From: Deltaproteobacteria bacterium
Lineage (GTDB): Bacteria > Acidobacteriota > Thermoanaerobaculia > Multivoradales > JAHZIX01
Direction: 5' to 3'
Assembly (NCBI GenBank): GCA_022601195.1
Contig: JAHZIX010000046.1
Location: 62,001-126,000 of the forward strand
Length of the DNA: 64,000 bases
Part shown: piece by piece, positions 26,082 through 34,911 of the stretch
Layout: the number at the start of each line of letters is the position of its first letter
Position numbering within the stretch: position 1 is the stretch's first letter
The notes under the pieces: generated by a model
Databases searched by the model: none
Told to the model about the DNA's origin: nothing
Seen by the model: only the letters and a program-made list of their open reading frames with translations
Translations under genes and position numbers: made by a program

Positions 26082-27427
26082 AGACGACAGTTGACTCCTC
26101 CGCTTTGGGCAGAGCCTTCGAACCCCTTCGGTCAGCGAATCGGGCCTTCGCCGTCCGCTATCCGGGAGAGCCCGTGGACCGCCAGGCGGTGCATACCGTC
26201 TATGGCGGAGCCCACCTCTTTCGAGCCGATTCCGCTGCCAAGCTTGGCCAGTTGGCTCTTCGCTCGCTGGAACGTTTTGCTCCCAATCCCCAGACCTTCG
26301 CCACTGCCCTCGGCTTTGGTGGCGGGGAACCCATGGCGAAAACCGTTTATGACCGGGTGCTTGAAAAGCTGGGGCGCGAGGCAGTGGAGGATTTTCGCAT
26401 CGATTTCGAGGACGGCTATGGACACCGGCCGGACGAAGAAGAGGATCGGTGCGCCGTGGAGGCAGCTCAGCAGGTGGCCAAGGGCCTTCGTCAGGGAAGC
26501 TTGCCGCCGTTTCTGGGAATTCGCATCAAGTCTTTCAGTGAAGAGCTCGTCGCCCGAAGCTCTCGGACACTAGATCTGTTCCTCACCGCCATGCTGGAAG
26601 CCACCGAAGGCAAGATTCCGGACGGTTTCGTAGTCACCCTGCCGAAAGTCGTGGTTCCCGAGCAGGTTGCCGCTCTGGTGAGTTTTTTCGAGCTCTTCGA
26701 AGCAGAACAAGGGTTGGAGGCGGGGGTTCTGCGTCTTGAGCTCATGGTCGAGACGCCCCAGAGCCTCTTCGACCCGGCCGGGCGCGCTGCCTTGCCCCTG
26801 TTGGTGGAGGCAGCCAAGGGCCGCTGTGTAGCCGCCCATTTTGGAGTCTACGACTACACGGCGAGTTTGCAGATCACCGCCGAGCACCAGACATTGGATC
26901 ATCCGGCCTGCGATGTGGCTCGAAATCTCATGCAAATCACCCTGGCAGGGAGTGGGGTGATGCTTTCCGATGGGGCCACCAATGTGATGCCGGTAGCTCC
27001 TCATCGTGCTGCGCCGGGAGAGGTGCTGACGGCGCAGCAGGAAGAGGAAAATCTACGCAGTGTTCACGGGGGCTGGCGTCTTCACTTCGAGCACGTTCGT
27101 CACTCCCTCCATCACGCCTACTACCAAGGTTGGGATCTTCACCCGGCTCAGCTGCCGACTCGCTATGCAGCCCTCTACTCATTTTTCTTGGAGAGCCTGG
27201 AAGCGGCATCGGAGCGTCTCGGCAATTTCGTGCGGCAGGCTGCCCAAGCCACTCTCGTTGGGGATGTATTCGACGACGCTGCCACCGGCCAGGGGCTGCT
27301 CAATTTCTTTCTCCGAGGCATCAACTGCGGGGCCATAACCGAACAAGAAGCCCTGGCCACGGGGCTGACCCTAGAGGAGCTGCGGGGACGGTCTTTCCTG
27401 AAGATCTTGGAGAATCGGCGGGGCTGA
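26078..27427 (+). CDS. HpcH/HpaI aldolase/citrate lyase-like protein (DUF6986)
   Basis: A 449-residue TIM-barrel protein of the aldolase/citrate lyase superfamily. Metal- and phosphate-site features are visible: FRIDFEDGYGHRPDEEED, LELMVETPQSL (the E of the metal site) and AHFGVYDYTASL. The length and the C-terminal RHSLHHAYYQGWDLHPAQLPTRYAA section match DUF6986, which I recall as often lying beside purine or allantoin catabolism genes in other bacteria. Coupling by ATGA overlap to the dehydrogenase subunits supports a role in the same pathway, perhaps on a glyoxylate-type end product. The reaction is not established. Confidence 0.75.
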   Translation: MKTTVDSSALGRAFEPLRSANRAFAVRYPGEPVDRQAVHTVYGGAHLFRADSAAKLGQLALRSLERFAPNPQTFATALGFGGGEPMAKTVYDRVLEKLGREAVEDFRIDFEDGYGHRPDEEEDRCAVEAAQQVAKGLRQGSLPPFLGIRIKSFSEELVARSSRTLDLFLTAMLEATEGKIPDGFVVTLPKVVVPEQVAALVSFFELFEAEQGLEAGVLRLELMVETPQSLFDPAGRAALPLLVEAAKGRCVAAHFGVYDYTASLQITAEHQTLDHPACDVARNLMQITLAGSGVMLSDGATNVMPVAPHRAAPGEVLTAQQEEENLRSVHGGWRLHFEHVRHSLHHAYYQGWDLHPAQLPTRYAALYSFFLESLEAASERLGNFVRQAAQATLVGDVFDDAATGQGLLNFFLRGINCGAITEQEALATGLTLEELRGRSFLKILENRRG

Positions 27428-27514
27428 GCTTCGGGTCGCTCTCTTGCCCGGCGGTCAATCTCGTTTCCCCCTCTTCTTCCGGAAGATGGGGGCAGGGTCT
27501 TCTCCCCCCAACCC

Positions 27515-27853
27515 CTAAAGCTCCAGGAGCCTCTCCACCGGCCGACCTACCACCGCTTTCTCCCCTTTGATTCCGATGGGTCGCTGTAGCAAGGTGGGGT
27601 GGGCGGCCATGGCTTGGATCAGCTCTTCTTCGCCTTCTTCTCCGGTCAGCCCCAGATCACGATAGGCGGCGTCTCGCGTCCGCAGCACCTCTTTGGCGGT
27701 AGAACCGAGGAGAGCCAGAACGGTGCGGATCTCTTCTGCTGAGAGCGTCTCTTTTCGATACTCCCGGTAGTGGAACGGGATGCCTTTTTCTTTGAGCAAG
27801 GCGAGCGCCTTGCGACAAGTACCTCAGGTGTGAGTGCAGATTAGCTGCAGCAT
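27515..27853 (-). CDS. ArsC/Spx-like thioredoxin-fold selenoprotein (in-frame TGA = Sec10)
   Basis: The ATG at 27853 has AAGGAG six bases upstream and reads MLQLICTHT, then TGA, then GTCRKALALLKEKG, continuing without interruption to a 112-residue protein. The rest matches the ArsC/Spx-like family: REYRKETLS, RTRDAAYRDLG, HPTLLQRPIG, and GRPVERLL. In that family the TGA position is the first Cys of a CxxC redox motif, so the protein has Sec10-Gly-Thr-Cys13. A hairpin begins 10 bases after the TGA, as bacterial SECIS elements do. Ordinary gene calling would start at TTG 27799, without a ribosome binding site and without the active site. A point mutation or sequencing error turning TGC/TGT into TGA is the main alternative. 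Confidence 0.85.
27796..27813 (-). promoter_or_regulatory. Candidate bacterial SECIS element
   Basis: In the mRNA the stem GCAAGGC/GCCUUGC (7 bp, perfect) closes the loop GCUC. The loop starts 17 bases after the UGA and begins with G, within the usual bacterial rules (loop 16-37 bases from UGA, a G among its first two bases). A lower, imperfect CUUG/CAAAG pairing can extend the stem. It lies inside the coding sequence, as required for SelB binding. Confidence 0.7.
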
Positions 27854-27933
27854 GCTTTTCTCCTTGAAAGGAGCTAGAGCTCGATGGAAGTCGAGGCTGG
27901 TCTCGAGGGTCCGGTTGCTCTATTCTCTAGCTC

Positions 27934-28896
27934 ATGCGAGCAGTTTACCTCGATGAAGAGGGTCTTCGTTTTCGCCAGAATTACCCTCGTCCCCAGCTCG
28001 CTGCTGGGGAAGCGACTTTGCGCCTGCGCTTGGCGGGAATCTGTTCTACGGATCTCGAGTTGATCAAGGGCTACGCCGGATTTCAGGGCGTCCTGGGACA
28101 TGAGTTTGTGGCAACGGTTGAGGAAGTGGAAGCAGAGGAGGACGCAGCCTGGGTTGGGAAGAGAGTGGTTGGCACCATCAATCTGGGCTGCTGGCATTGC
28201 TCCGAATGCGCTGCCTTCGGCCCGGAACATTGTCCGACTCGGACAGTCCTGGGGATCATCCGCCGGGACGGAGCCTTTGCCGACTTTCTGACTCTGCCGA
28301 CAGCGAATCTCCTCGAAGTTCCCGAGTCCCTGGCCGACGAAGAGGCAGTGTTTACTGAACCCCTAGCGGCGGCTTTGCGAATTCGCCAGCAAATTACGGT
28401 TTCTCCTTCCGATCGAGTGGCGGTGGTGGGCCCCGGGCGGCTCGGGCTATTGATCGGTCAGGTTTTGGCCCTGGCGGGAGGGGAGCCGACCCTATTTGGC
28501 CGACGGAAAGAGTCCTTGGAGCTGCCCGAAAAGCTCGGTCTCGACACGGGATTGATCGGCGAAGCGGCATCGGATGCCTTCGATTTGGTCGTCGAGGCGA
28601 CGGGCAACGAGGGCGGTTTGGCCGAGTCCCTACGTCTGGTGCGGCCGAAGGGGACTCTGGTCCTCAAAAGTACGTTTCAAGGGCGTGCGACCGTGGACTT
28701 GACGAAATTGGTGGTGGGCGAAGTGCGAGTCACCGGCTCTCGGTGTGGCCCCTTTGCGCCGGCTTTGAGGCTTCTGGAGCAGGGCGCTATCCAAGTGAAA
28801 CCCCTGATCGAGGCGGAGTACTCGCTGAGGGAGGCGATAGAGGCCTTCGAGCATGCAGCCCGCCCGGGAGTGAGAAAGATCTTGTTGCGGGCCTGA
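27934..28896 (+). CDS. Zinc-type medium-chain alcohol dehydrogenase-like protein
   Basis: A 320-residue MDR-superfamily oxidoreductase. The catalytic zinc region reads GICSTDLELIKGY and GVLGHEFVATV. A cysteine-rich lobe follows (NLGCWHCSECAAFGPEHC, four Cys for the structural zinc). The nucleotide-binding fold has VAVVGPGRLGLLIGQVL. It is slightly shorter than classical members (about 340-350). Substrate is unknown; sugar alcohol or amino-alcohol dehydrogenases are the nearest by pattern. It diverges from the selenoprotein gene across 80 bases, so their promoters share that region. Confidence 0.88.
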   Translation: MRAVYLDEEGLRFRQNYPRPQLAAGEATLRLRLAGICSTDLELIKGYAGFQGVLGHEFVATVEEVEAEEDAAWVGKRVVGTINLGCWHCSECAAFGPEHCPTRTVLGIIRRDGAFADFLTLPTANLLEVPESLADEEAVFTEPLAAALRIRQQITVSPSDRVAVVGPGRLGLLIGQVLALAGGEPTLFGRRKESLELPEKLGLDTGLIGEAASDAFDLVVEATGNEGGLAESLRLVRPKGTLVLKSTFQGRATVDLTKLVVGEVRVTGSRCGPFAPALRLLEQGAIQVKPLIEAEYSLREAIEAFEHAARPGVRKILLRA

Positions 28897-28953
28897 AGAA
28901 GAAGGCAGCCTAGGTTGTGTTGGCACAAAGACCCCGGGCGACTCCTAACCGAG

Positions 28954-28992
28954 AAAAAAGCAGCCCGAAACGGCCACGCAACCGTTTCGGGC
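28954..28992 (-). terminator. Terminator behind the secreted metalloprotease gene
   Basis: An 11-bp perfect stem (GCCCGAAACGG/CCGTTTCGGGC) with an 8-base loop is followed on the minus strand by TGC and six T. A second hairpin (GGCCCC/GGGGCC) lies at 29022-29038, nearer the gene. Confidence 0.85.
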
Positions 28993-29060
28993 TTCAGAAG
29001 AGAAAGAATTACTCTTTTCCACGGCCCCGGAAAGGGGCCGCGATCGAGAGCCTCAGATCA

Positions 29061-31142
29061 TCAGGGAGTCTCTTTTCTCGCCTCCAGGCGACTTGATTTC
29101 AAGGCTTTCGCGAGAGAGCTGGGCAGGATATTGATTTCGATATGGTCTTCCGAGGTCAAACCACTGGTGTCGGTGGCACGGACGGTGAGCCGGTGAGCTC
29201 CAGGGGACAGGTTCGCGGTCTGCAAGGTTGCACTCTTGCTCAGGGCGCCGTCTCGGTTCGAGGTCCATAGGACTTCCTCGTCGGTGAGAATGCCGTCTTC
29301 CCGGTCATAGACGCTGGCCTGAAGGATCACCAGGCTACCCTCCTGGTACTCGGAGGTCTTGTTTCCTACTATTTTGATTTTCGGTGCGTTCTCGACGGGG
29401 AGACTGAGCCCCGATACTTCGGCCAGAGTGGTATTGAAGCCATCGCTAGCGATCACTCGGACACTGGCGTCTCGGCTGCCGGCGAGGTATTTGGTGTCGG
29501 CGACGATGCGAGTTCCCTTTTGGTTGACCTCCAAAGGTACCCACAGCTGCCGACCTTCCCGGTCGTAGCCGGAGCTGTACTGGACCATAAAGGTCAGCTG
29601 GTCTCCATCCGGGTCGCGAGCCTGCCAGGACACCGCGAAGGGACCCTCGAGGGTTTGGCCTCTCTTTGGAGATTCGATCAGAAGTTGGGGAGCGTTGGGG
29701 CTTCTTACCCGGCGTGCGGTCACCCGTTCCCCTTCCACCAGTTGGATCACCTGAAGGTCTTCGAGGGCTGAGAAGGTGACGGCGATAGGGGCAGTTTTGA
29801 CCTCTTCGCCAGCTTCGCTCTCGAAGTTGGGTATCGTAGCGATCTGCTCGATCACCCGGCCTCTGCTGTTCAGAGCCTGAAATAGGACTCGGCCTCCAGG
29901 AACGCTGACGCTTGGCTTTGTGTAGCGGGGAAACTCAAACACCGGCCCAAGGGTTGCCTCTCCCGGCTCGACCCCGACGACGGCGGTGAGGTAAGGATAG
30001 GGTTTCTTGATGCCGCCGATATCTCCCTCACAAGCAAAGCAATCGCTGTCGAGGAGAAACTCATAGGTGATGTCGTCGATCCAGGCTTGGGGGGTTAACA
30101 AACCGGGATATAGGATGTCGTATTTGTCGCCGGTTTTGACCTCACCCATTTGCATCAGATTTTCCACGTCCCAGCCCGTGTCCGGAGCAATGTCTCGAAA
30201 GTTGTGGAAGAGCCCGAAGAGATGGCCCATTTCGTGAGCGAAGGTGCGCTGGCCGCGATCCGGGACGATCTGAGTGTTACCAAAGGCGACATTGCCCGGA
30301 ATACTGATGGCTCGGCCATTGCCGTTATAGGGGTTTTCTTTGAACCAGGCGTAAAGAAACTTCGGCATGGGGTCAATGGTTTGGCGGCAGTCCTCCAGCC
30401 AATTCAGGAAGTCGTCGAAGGAATCGTCGATGTTGATGTTCCAAGGCAAGGGAGAGAAGGCTGCCTCGTGGTACCGGAAACGATCATCAGGAAAGGGGAA
30501 AATACCGAAAATGAAGTCGTCCCCAATGCCTGGGTCCGTGCGGCTCGGGTCCGGTAAGCCGAGGGTGGTTGGGTCCGTCTCGTCCGGCGCATTGTAGTTG
30601 ACGGCGGTGTAGACGATCTCCGGAGTTTCTCGGCATTCGAAGGAGAGGTCATTGAGCATGGAGACGTTATTGGTCTCGTCGTCCTCGACGATGGTGTTCA
30701 TGGGATCCAGCTCCACCTGTAGATCGACGTCGGTGTCCATCTCCAGATCGATGGGGAGAGTGAAGTTGAGGGAGTGATTTTGGTTGTCAGGATCGGGAAC
30801 CAGGGGAGCACTGATTTCACCGGGGGCGTCTGGGCCAATCACCGAGTGGATGACATCATCCACCAGGACTGTCATGAGAGCGGTCACTCCGGTGACTGGA
30901 ACCGTCGTATTTGTGACGGTTACATAGACTCGAGCCGCGGTGTGGTTGCCGGCGACGAGGGTATTCGAATTGTTGTTGGGGTGGGTCGGATCGGAGACAT
31001 CGTAGTTCTGGATGGCTTGGGTGACTTCGATACCGGAAACGGCGATATCTACCGCCTGACTTTGGGAAGGGGCTAATAGGAGGATAGCGCCGAGGGCGAA
31101 TCCCCTTGCCACGCTTCTCCGTTCAAAAGAGAAAATCAACAT
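29061..31142 (-). CDS. Secreted zinc metalloprotease with CARDB-like and Ig-like domains
   Basis: A 693-residue exported protein; two ATGs follow GGAGG and the second, seven bases away, is preferred. A signal peptide (RGFALGAILLLAPSQSQA) is followed by a CARDB-like beta domain (residues 30-145, with VELDPMNTIVEDDETNN). A metzincin-like protease domain then shows the zinc signature HEMGHLFGLFHN. After it come Ig/cadherin-like segments with repeated glycine-aspartate turns (ARDPDGDQLTFMV, ASVYDREDGILTDEEVLW, ATDTSGLTSEDHIEINI). Acidic DPDGD-type loops suggest calcium binding. It should cut proteins outside the cell. It is transcribed alone with a strong terminator. Confidence 0.85.
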   Translation of the reverse strand: MLIFSFERRSVARGFALGAILLLAPSQSQAVDIAVSGIEVTQAIQNYDVSDPTHPNNNSNTLVAGNHTAARVYVTVTNTTVPVTGVTALMTVLVDDVIHSVIGPDAPGEISAPLVPDPDNQNHSLNFTLPIDLEMDTDVDLQVELDPMNTIVEDDETNNVSMLNDLSFECRETPEIVYTAVNYNAPDETDPTTLGLPDPSRTDPGIGDDFIFGIFPFPDDRFRYHEAAFSPLPWNINIDDSFDDFLNWLEDCRQTIDPMPKFLYAWFKENPYNGNGRAISIPGNVAFGNTQIVPDRGQRTFAHEMGHLFGLFHNFRDIAPDTGWDVENLMQMGEVKTGDKYDILYPGLLTPQAWIDDITYEFLLDSDCFACEGDIGGIKKPYPYLTAVVGVEPGEATLGPVFEFPRYTKPSVSVPGGRVLFQALNSRGRVIEQIATIPNFESEAGEEVKTAPIAVTFSALEDLQVIQLVEGERVTARRVRSPNAPQLLIESPKRGQTLEGPFAVSWQARDPDGDQLTFMVQYSSGYDREGRQLWVPLEVNQKGTRIVADTKYLAGSRDASVRVIASDGFNTTLAEVSGLSLPVENAPKIKIVGNKTSEYQEGSLVILQASVYDREDGILTDEEVLWTSNRDGALSKSATLQTANLSPGAHRLTVRATDTSGLTSEDHIEINILPSSLAKALKSSRLEARKETP

Positions 31143-31353
31143 CATCGGTCCTCCAGGGAAATATTGCCTGCGAAGGTCCCTTTCTGGGTGAGACCGGTTC
31201 CAGATTCCGACGCCCGGAAAGGGCTCCTCCGCAAGGCTTCTTGCCCCCGTAAGCGGAAAACCATGGCGAAGTCCATCACTCCTGGGCAAATGACTTCGTC
31301 TGGAAGGTGTCGGCCATCCATGGAAAGGCCCGTTTGGGGGCTTAGAACGAGAA

Positions 31354-31394
31354 AATCGCCCGCTGCAGCTCCGTGAGAGCTGAGGCGGGCGATT
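31354..31394 (-). terminator. Terminator of the three-gene secreted-protein operon
   Basis: Arms AATCGCCCGC and GCGGGCGATT, with an inner AGCT/AGCT pairing, followed on the minus strand by TTTTCTCGTT. It lies 18 bases beyond the last stop codon of the operon. Confidence 0.75.
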
Positions 31395-31411
31395 CGGTGG
31401 AAAGGCTCAGG

Positions 31412-31891
31412 CTAGTTATCTGGCGAAGGGGGGGAGACGGGGCGAATCCCGTCGCGGTGGAAGGCAACGCCTAGGGCTCGGGATTCTCCCTGGGGACTGC
31501 GGTAGCGCAACTCTGATCCTTCCAAGCGATCCATGAGACCTTCTTCGAAGAGAATGACCTGGAGTTCGCTCCGGGAGCCGGAGTACTCCATGACTTGATA
31601 ATCACCGATGAAGAGCTCGTAGGGCTCTGCGGTGGCGGGAGGAAACTCCCCAGTGAAAAGGAGACGAATCGCCTCTCGATAGGTTTGATTCTTTCCGTCC
31701 GCATCCATTCGCTGGACCGGCTTTTGGAAAGTGAGAGTGGATATCTCGACAGACTCGATGCTCATGCCCTCCCCTGCCGCTGCCTTCGCTTCGGTGGGGA
31801 ACGCTAAGCCAGTCAAAACCATAGACAGTGCCAAAAGAGACCAGAGTGCTCGTACAGATAGCGGTTCAACTTGTTTCTTTTCCTGGTTCAT
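31412..31891 (-). CDS. Small exported protein of unknown function
   Basis: A 159-residue protein with a signal peptide (LWSLLALSMVLTGLAFPTEAKA). The mature 120 residues alternate short strands and loops (SIESVEISTLTF, REAIRLLFTGEF, PYELFIGDYQVMEY, ELQVILFEEGLMDRL). No family is recognised. It lies 15 bases downstream of the alpha/beta hydrolase gene and is the last of three co-transcribed exported proteins. A role with that hydrolase is a positional guess. Confidence 0.65.
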   Translation of the reverse strand: MNQEKKQVEPLSVRALWSLLALSMVLTGLAFPTEAKAAAGEGMSIESVEISTLTFQKPVQRMDADGKNQTYREAIRLLFTGEFPPATAEPYELFIGDYQVMEYSGSRSELQVILFEEGLMDRLEGSELRYRSPQGESRALGVAFHRDGIRPVSPPSPDN

Positions 31892-31906
31892 GATGTTCCT
31901 CCTCTC

Positions 31907-34846
31907 CTATTGAGTGATCTGGAGATCGTCGAAAGCGATGAATCCAGACGAGTTGCGGTTAAAGCGGATCCGTATCTTGTCGATATCCTGCAGGTCCTGG
32001 TTGATCCGATTGACCAGGAAACTGTAGAGGGGAATGCGAACCGTTTTCATTACGGTCTTCGAAACATCCCCAAATCCGGGTTTAGATGTCTGCACCGGGT
32101 AGGGGAGTTGGTCGAAGTTCGATACCTTGATGCCGTTGGCAGGGCCGCTCGTGAGCTCCAGCTGAACGGTGAAATCGAGGTTCGAACCAGGAGTGTTGAG
32201 CAAGGGGAAGACCTCGTAAACTTGCCCGACCCGGAACGAGAGAAAAGGGTAGTCGCAAACATCCGAGCTGATGGAAGAGGGCAAGTCGATGACATATTCC
32301 GAACCTGAACTGATCCAAGCTGCGATCAATCCTTGTGTATCTTGCCAAAGATGGTGGGGAGCTCCCTGATCATCAAAGCTCGCCTGAGTGTACTCCGTTA
32401 GCAGGCTTTCACTGTTGGTCACCCCCGCTAAGGAACCCGTAGCGAGATTCGTGTCTTCTTCATAGTGGTTGATGAAAATGCTGTCGGGGTCCTGGTATTG
32501 GTGTACCCGCACCGCTCCTGGCAGGGAGTCGAACTCCAGGTCACCCTTGAACAGTGGCAGGTAGACATCCGCATCTAATAACTGCTCTCTGAAAAACGCG
32601 CTGATGTAAACACTGCCGATCGCCTGCTGGTCCGCGGGCGAAATGGTGGGCTCCGACATGGAGCTCAGAAAACCGGAGTCGTCGGAGGAAGCCCACACGG
32701 TGTTCCAGAAGTTGTGATTGGCGCCGTGGACAAAGATCAGGGACTTCCAGGCGCTGCCACCGCCGCCGACGCCGTGGGCTCGGTCGTAGGTTCTTTGGCC
32801 TCCGAAAGTGTGCACATCGCCATCATTGCTGCCATGCATCAACATGTAAGTAGCATCTCCGCCGAGGACCACAGGAGTTCCCGGGTAGGAAGTGCCGATC
32901 TGCCCGTCTACCGGTGCGATGGCATAGAACGAAGACAGATCAAAGTCGAAGAAGAAATCCGGATCGGAAGCATTGTGCATCGTGGTGTTGAACAGCCAGG
33001 ACACTGTGATGGCTTCTCCACCCCGAGAATGTCCTGCCAGGCCGATACGGCCGAAATCCATCTTGTTGAAGAGCGGATGAGAAGAATCAAAGTTGAATCC
33101 CCTCAGCCTTTGCAGATGGCGGAGCATAACGATGGCCCGGGCGTCCATCTCGCCGGATACGAAGCCATTGAGACAACTCTCGTCCACCGATACGGCGACC
33201 ATGCCGTGGCTGGCGAGTAGGTCCAGGAGATAAATGTATCCATCCGCATTGGCGATCGACGGAGAGGAGTTCCCATGGACGATAAGGACCAACGGGTGAG
33301 GCCCTGCGCTGGCGGGATAGCGGACAATGCCGTGCAAGGGAACGGTGCCTGGAGCAGGCATGGATGGACAGTTACCAGAACTAGGAATGAAGAACGATGA
33401 GATATCCGTCCAGAGGGGATCCAAAGGGTCGGAGACGTCCGGGGCGTAGTCCAAGGAGAGCACCGTCTGCCCTCCCACATCAGTCGGGTCTCTCACCACC
33501 CAAGCTCCCGCCATGGTCTCCCGATCGATAAAGTCGCGATCGGCATTGACGGTTAGATCTTCCACCCACTCGCCGGCACTATTGGCAGGCGTGGCGCCGA
33601 AGTCGATCACCACGTCATATTCGTCCGGCTGTTCCGTGACATTCCAAATCCTCGTGATGGAGGCATTCATGCAGCCGTTGGGACAACCGTATTTGACCCT
33701 AACGATCTCGAGGCCTTCGGTGACGTCCAGGACCGTCGGACTAATGCCGGCGGGTTGGACATAGAAGGCCGCGTAGTTGCCTCCCGGGTGACCGGTAGGA
33801 ATGATCCTCGGCTCCAGAGCTCCCCACATCTGTTCCCCCTCTTTGAAGACATCGACGAACTCGAAGAAGGGCAGGCCGAAGTTCTGGTCGAGGCGTCCGG
33901 CGATGTCGAAGTCGGTGATGGTGGGGCAGGCCGGCATAGAGGTCTGCACCACTCCACCCGTGTCGTTGCAATGGGAGACCTGGTCCTGGGGCAGGAGCTT
34001 CTTGATACGGTGATCTCCCCCCACGCGAACCACTACGTCGTAATTGCCCGGAAGGAGTTTCTCTCCAGCCCAGAGGAGTTGGTGGAATGAGGGGCGACCG
34101 TTGTATCGCACCACCTGGGGTTCCTCTTTGTATTCCGGGCGCACGTCCTGCAGTACCTGGCCATCGGTGCAGTCGCGCTGGTCGGGAATCAAAAAGATCG
34201 CCAGCTCCGACTCGTTCGAGGGTAGATTCTCGGCGCTGAGATAGATGTCTCGAGTCCTCTCCTCGCCGCCGGTCATGACGCCGAATTGGGGACAGCCCGT
34301 GGCGTCGCTCAAGTAGACCCTCGGCTCTTCGCTCCGGGTCATGGGGACGATGGCGGTGGCGATGGGCTCCTCGGGTGCTGCATCCCGCTCCGAGTCTTTC
34401 CCTTTCCCTTTCTTGGTAGCACTGACCACCAGTCGAAACTGGCGCCCATGGAGGCGTTCCTCTGCCTCCCGATAGGTGGCGTAGCGGTAGGGATCCTCTG
34501 GTACTGCCGATACCAACTCGCAGCCAACCACTCCGGAGTCGTACCAAAGGGCGGAAGGTTCGATCATTCCAGAGGGGTCGGAGGTGAGTTGGTAGTAGGA
34601 GACCATGAATCCGCTTTCGTCCAGGAGTCGCACCTGGTAGCTGCTGTTGGGCTCGAGACCGTTGAGTCCGACAAAGAGGGACTCACCGATGACCAGGCTG
34701 GAAACCGGCTTCAATCGGTCGTCGGTGAGTTGAACCTCGAGCCTCTCGGCGCTGGCCGAGGGGGTCAAGAGAAAGGCACAGAGAAAGGCACAGACCAGGG
34801 CACTCGCCAGGCCCACGCCTTTCTTGTTTCGGGAGGAGTTGTACAT
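31907..34846 (-). CDS. Large secreted alpha/beta hydrolase
   Basis: A 979-residue exported protein starting MYNSSRNKKG, with AAGGA nine bases upstream, and a signal peptide ending PSASAER. The first 500 residues are beta-rich and not recognised. A dienelactone-hydrolase/PAF-acetylhydrolase-like domain follows at about 530-780: PHPLVLIVHGNSSPS (oxyanion strand), the nucleophile elbow GLAGHSRGGEA, the Asp region YMLMHGSNDGDVHTFGG, and the catalytic His in FVHGANHNFWN. The C-terminal 150 residues resemble a carbohydrate-binding beta-sandwich (DKIRIRFNRNSSGFIAFDDLQI). It probably cleaves an external ester or lipid. It is the middle gene of the operon. Confidence 0.8.
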   Translation of the reverse strand: MYNSSRNKKGVGLASALVCAFLCAFLLTPSASAERLEVQLTDDRLKPVSSLVIGESLFVGLNGLEPNSSYQVRLLDESGFMVSYYQLTSDPSGMIEPSALWYDSGVVGCELVSAVPEDPYRYATYREAEERLHGRQFRLVVSATKKGKGKDSERDAAPEEPIATAIVPMTRSEEPRVYLSDATGCPQFGVMTGGEERTRDIYLSAENLPSNESELAIFLIPDQRDCTDGQVLQDVRPEYKEEPQVVRYNGRPSFHQLLWAGEKLLPGNYDVVVRVGGDHRIKKLLPQDQVSHCNDTGGVVQTSMPACPTITDFDIAGRLDQNFGLPFFEFVDVFKEGEQMWGALEPRIIPTGHPGGNYAAFYVQPAGISPTVLDVTEGLEIVRVKYGCPNGCMNASITRIWNVTEQPDEYDVVIDFGATPANSAGEWVEDLTVNADRDFIDRETMAGAWVVRDPTDVGGQTVLSLDYAPDVSDPLDPLWTDISSFFIPSSGNCPSMPAPGTVPLHGIVRYPASAGPHPLVLIVHGNSSPSIANADGYIYLLDLLASHGMVAVSVDESCLNGFVSGEMDARAIVMLRHLQRLRGFNFDSSHPLFNKMDFGRIGLAGHSRGGEAITVSWLFNTTMHNASDPDFFFDFDLSSFYAIAPVDGQIGTSYPGTPVVLGGDATYMLMHGSNDGDVHTFGGQRTYDRAHGVGGGGSAWKSLIFVHGANHNFWNTVWASSDDSGFLSSMSEPTISPADQQAIGSVYISAFFREQLLDADVYLPLFKGDLEFDSLPGAVRVHQYQDPDSIFINHYEEDTNLATGSLAGVTNSESLLTEYTQASFDDQGAPHHLWQDTQGLIAAWISSGSEYVIDLPSSISSDVCDYPFLSFRVGQVYEVFPLLNTPGSNLDFTVQLELTSGPANGIKVSNFDQLPYPVQTSKPGFGDVSKTVMKTVRIPLYSFLVNRINQDLQDIDKIRIRFNRNSSGFIAFDDLQITQ

Positions 34847-34911
34847 GATCGGTGATCCTTTCTCGAGCTCTCTAGGTTGATGGACAGAGGTTGGATAGGG
34901 CATGGCCTCTC

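Noticed and set aside
27515..27799. ArsC-like gene starting at TTG 27799
   Set aside because: It has no ribosome binding site and would lack the active site. Reading through the TGA from ATG 27853 restores both.
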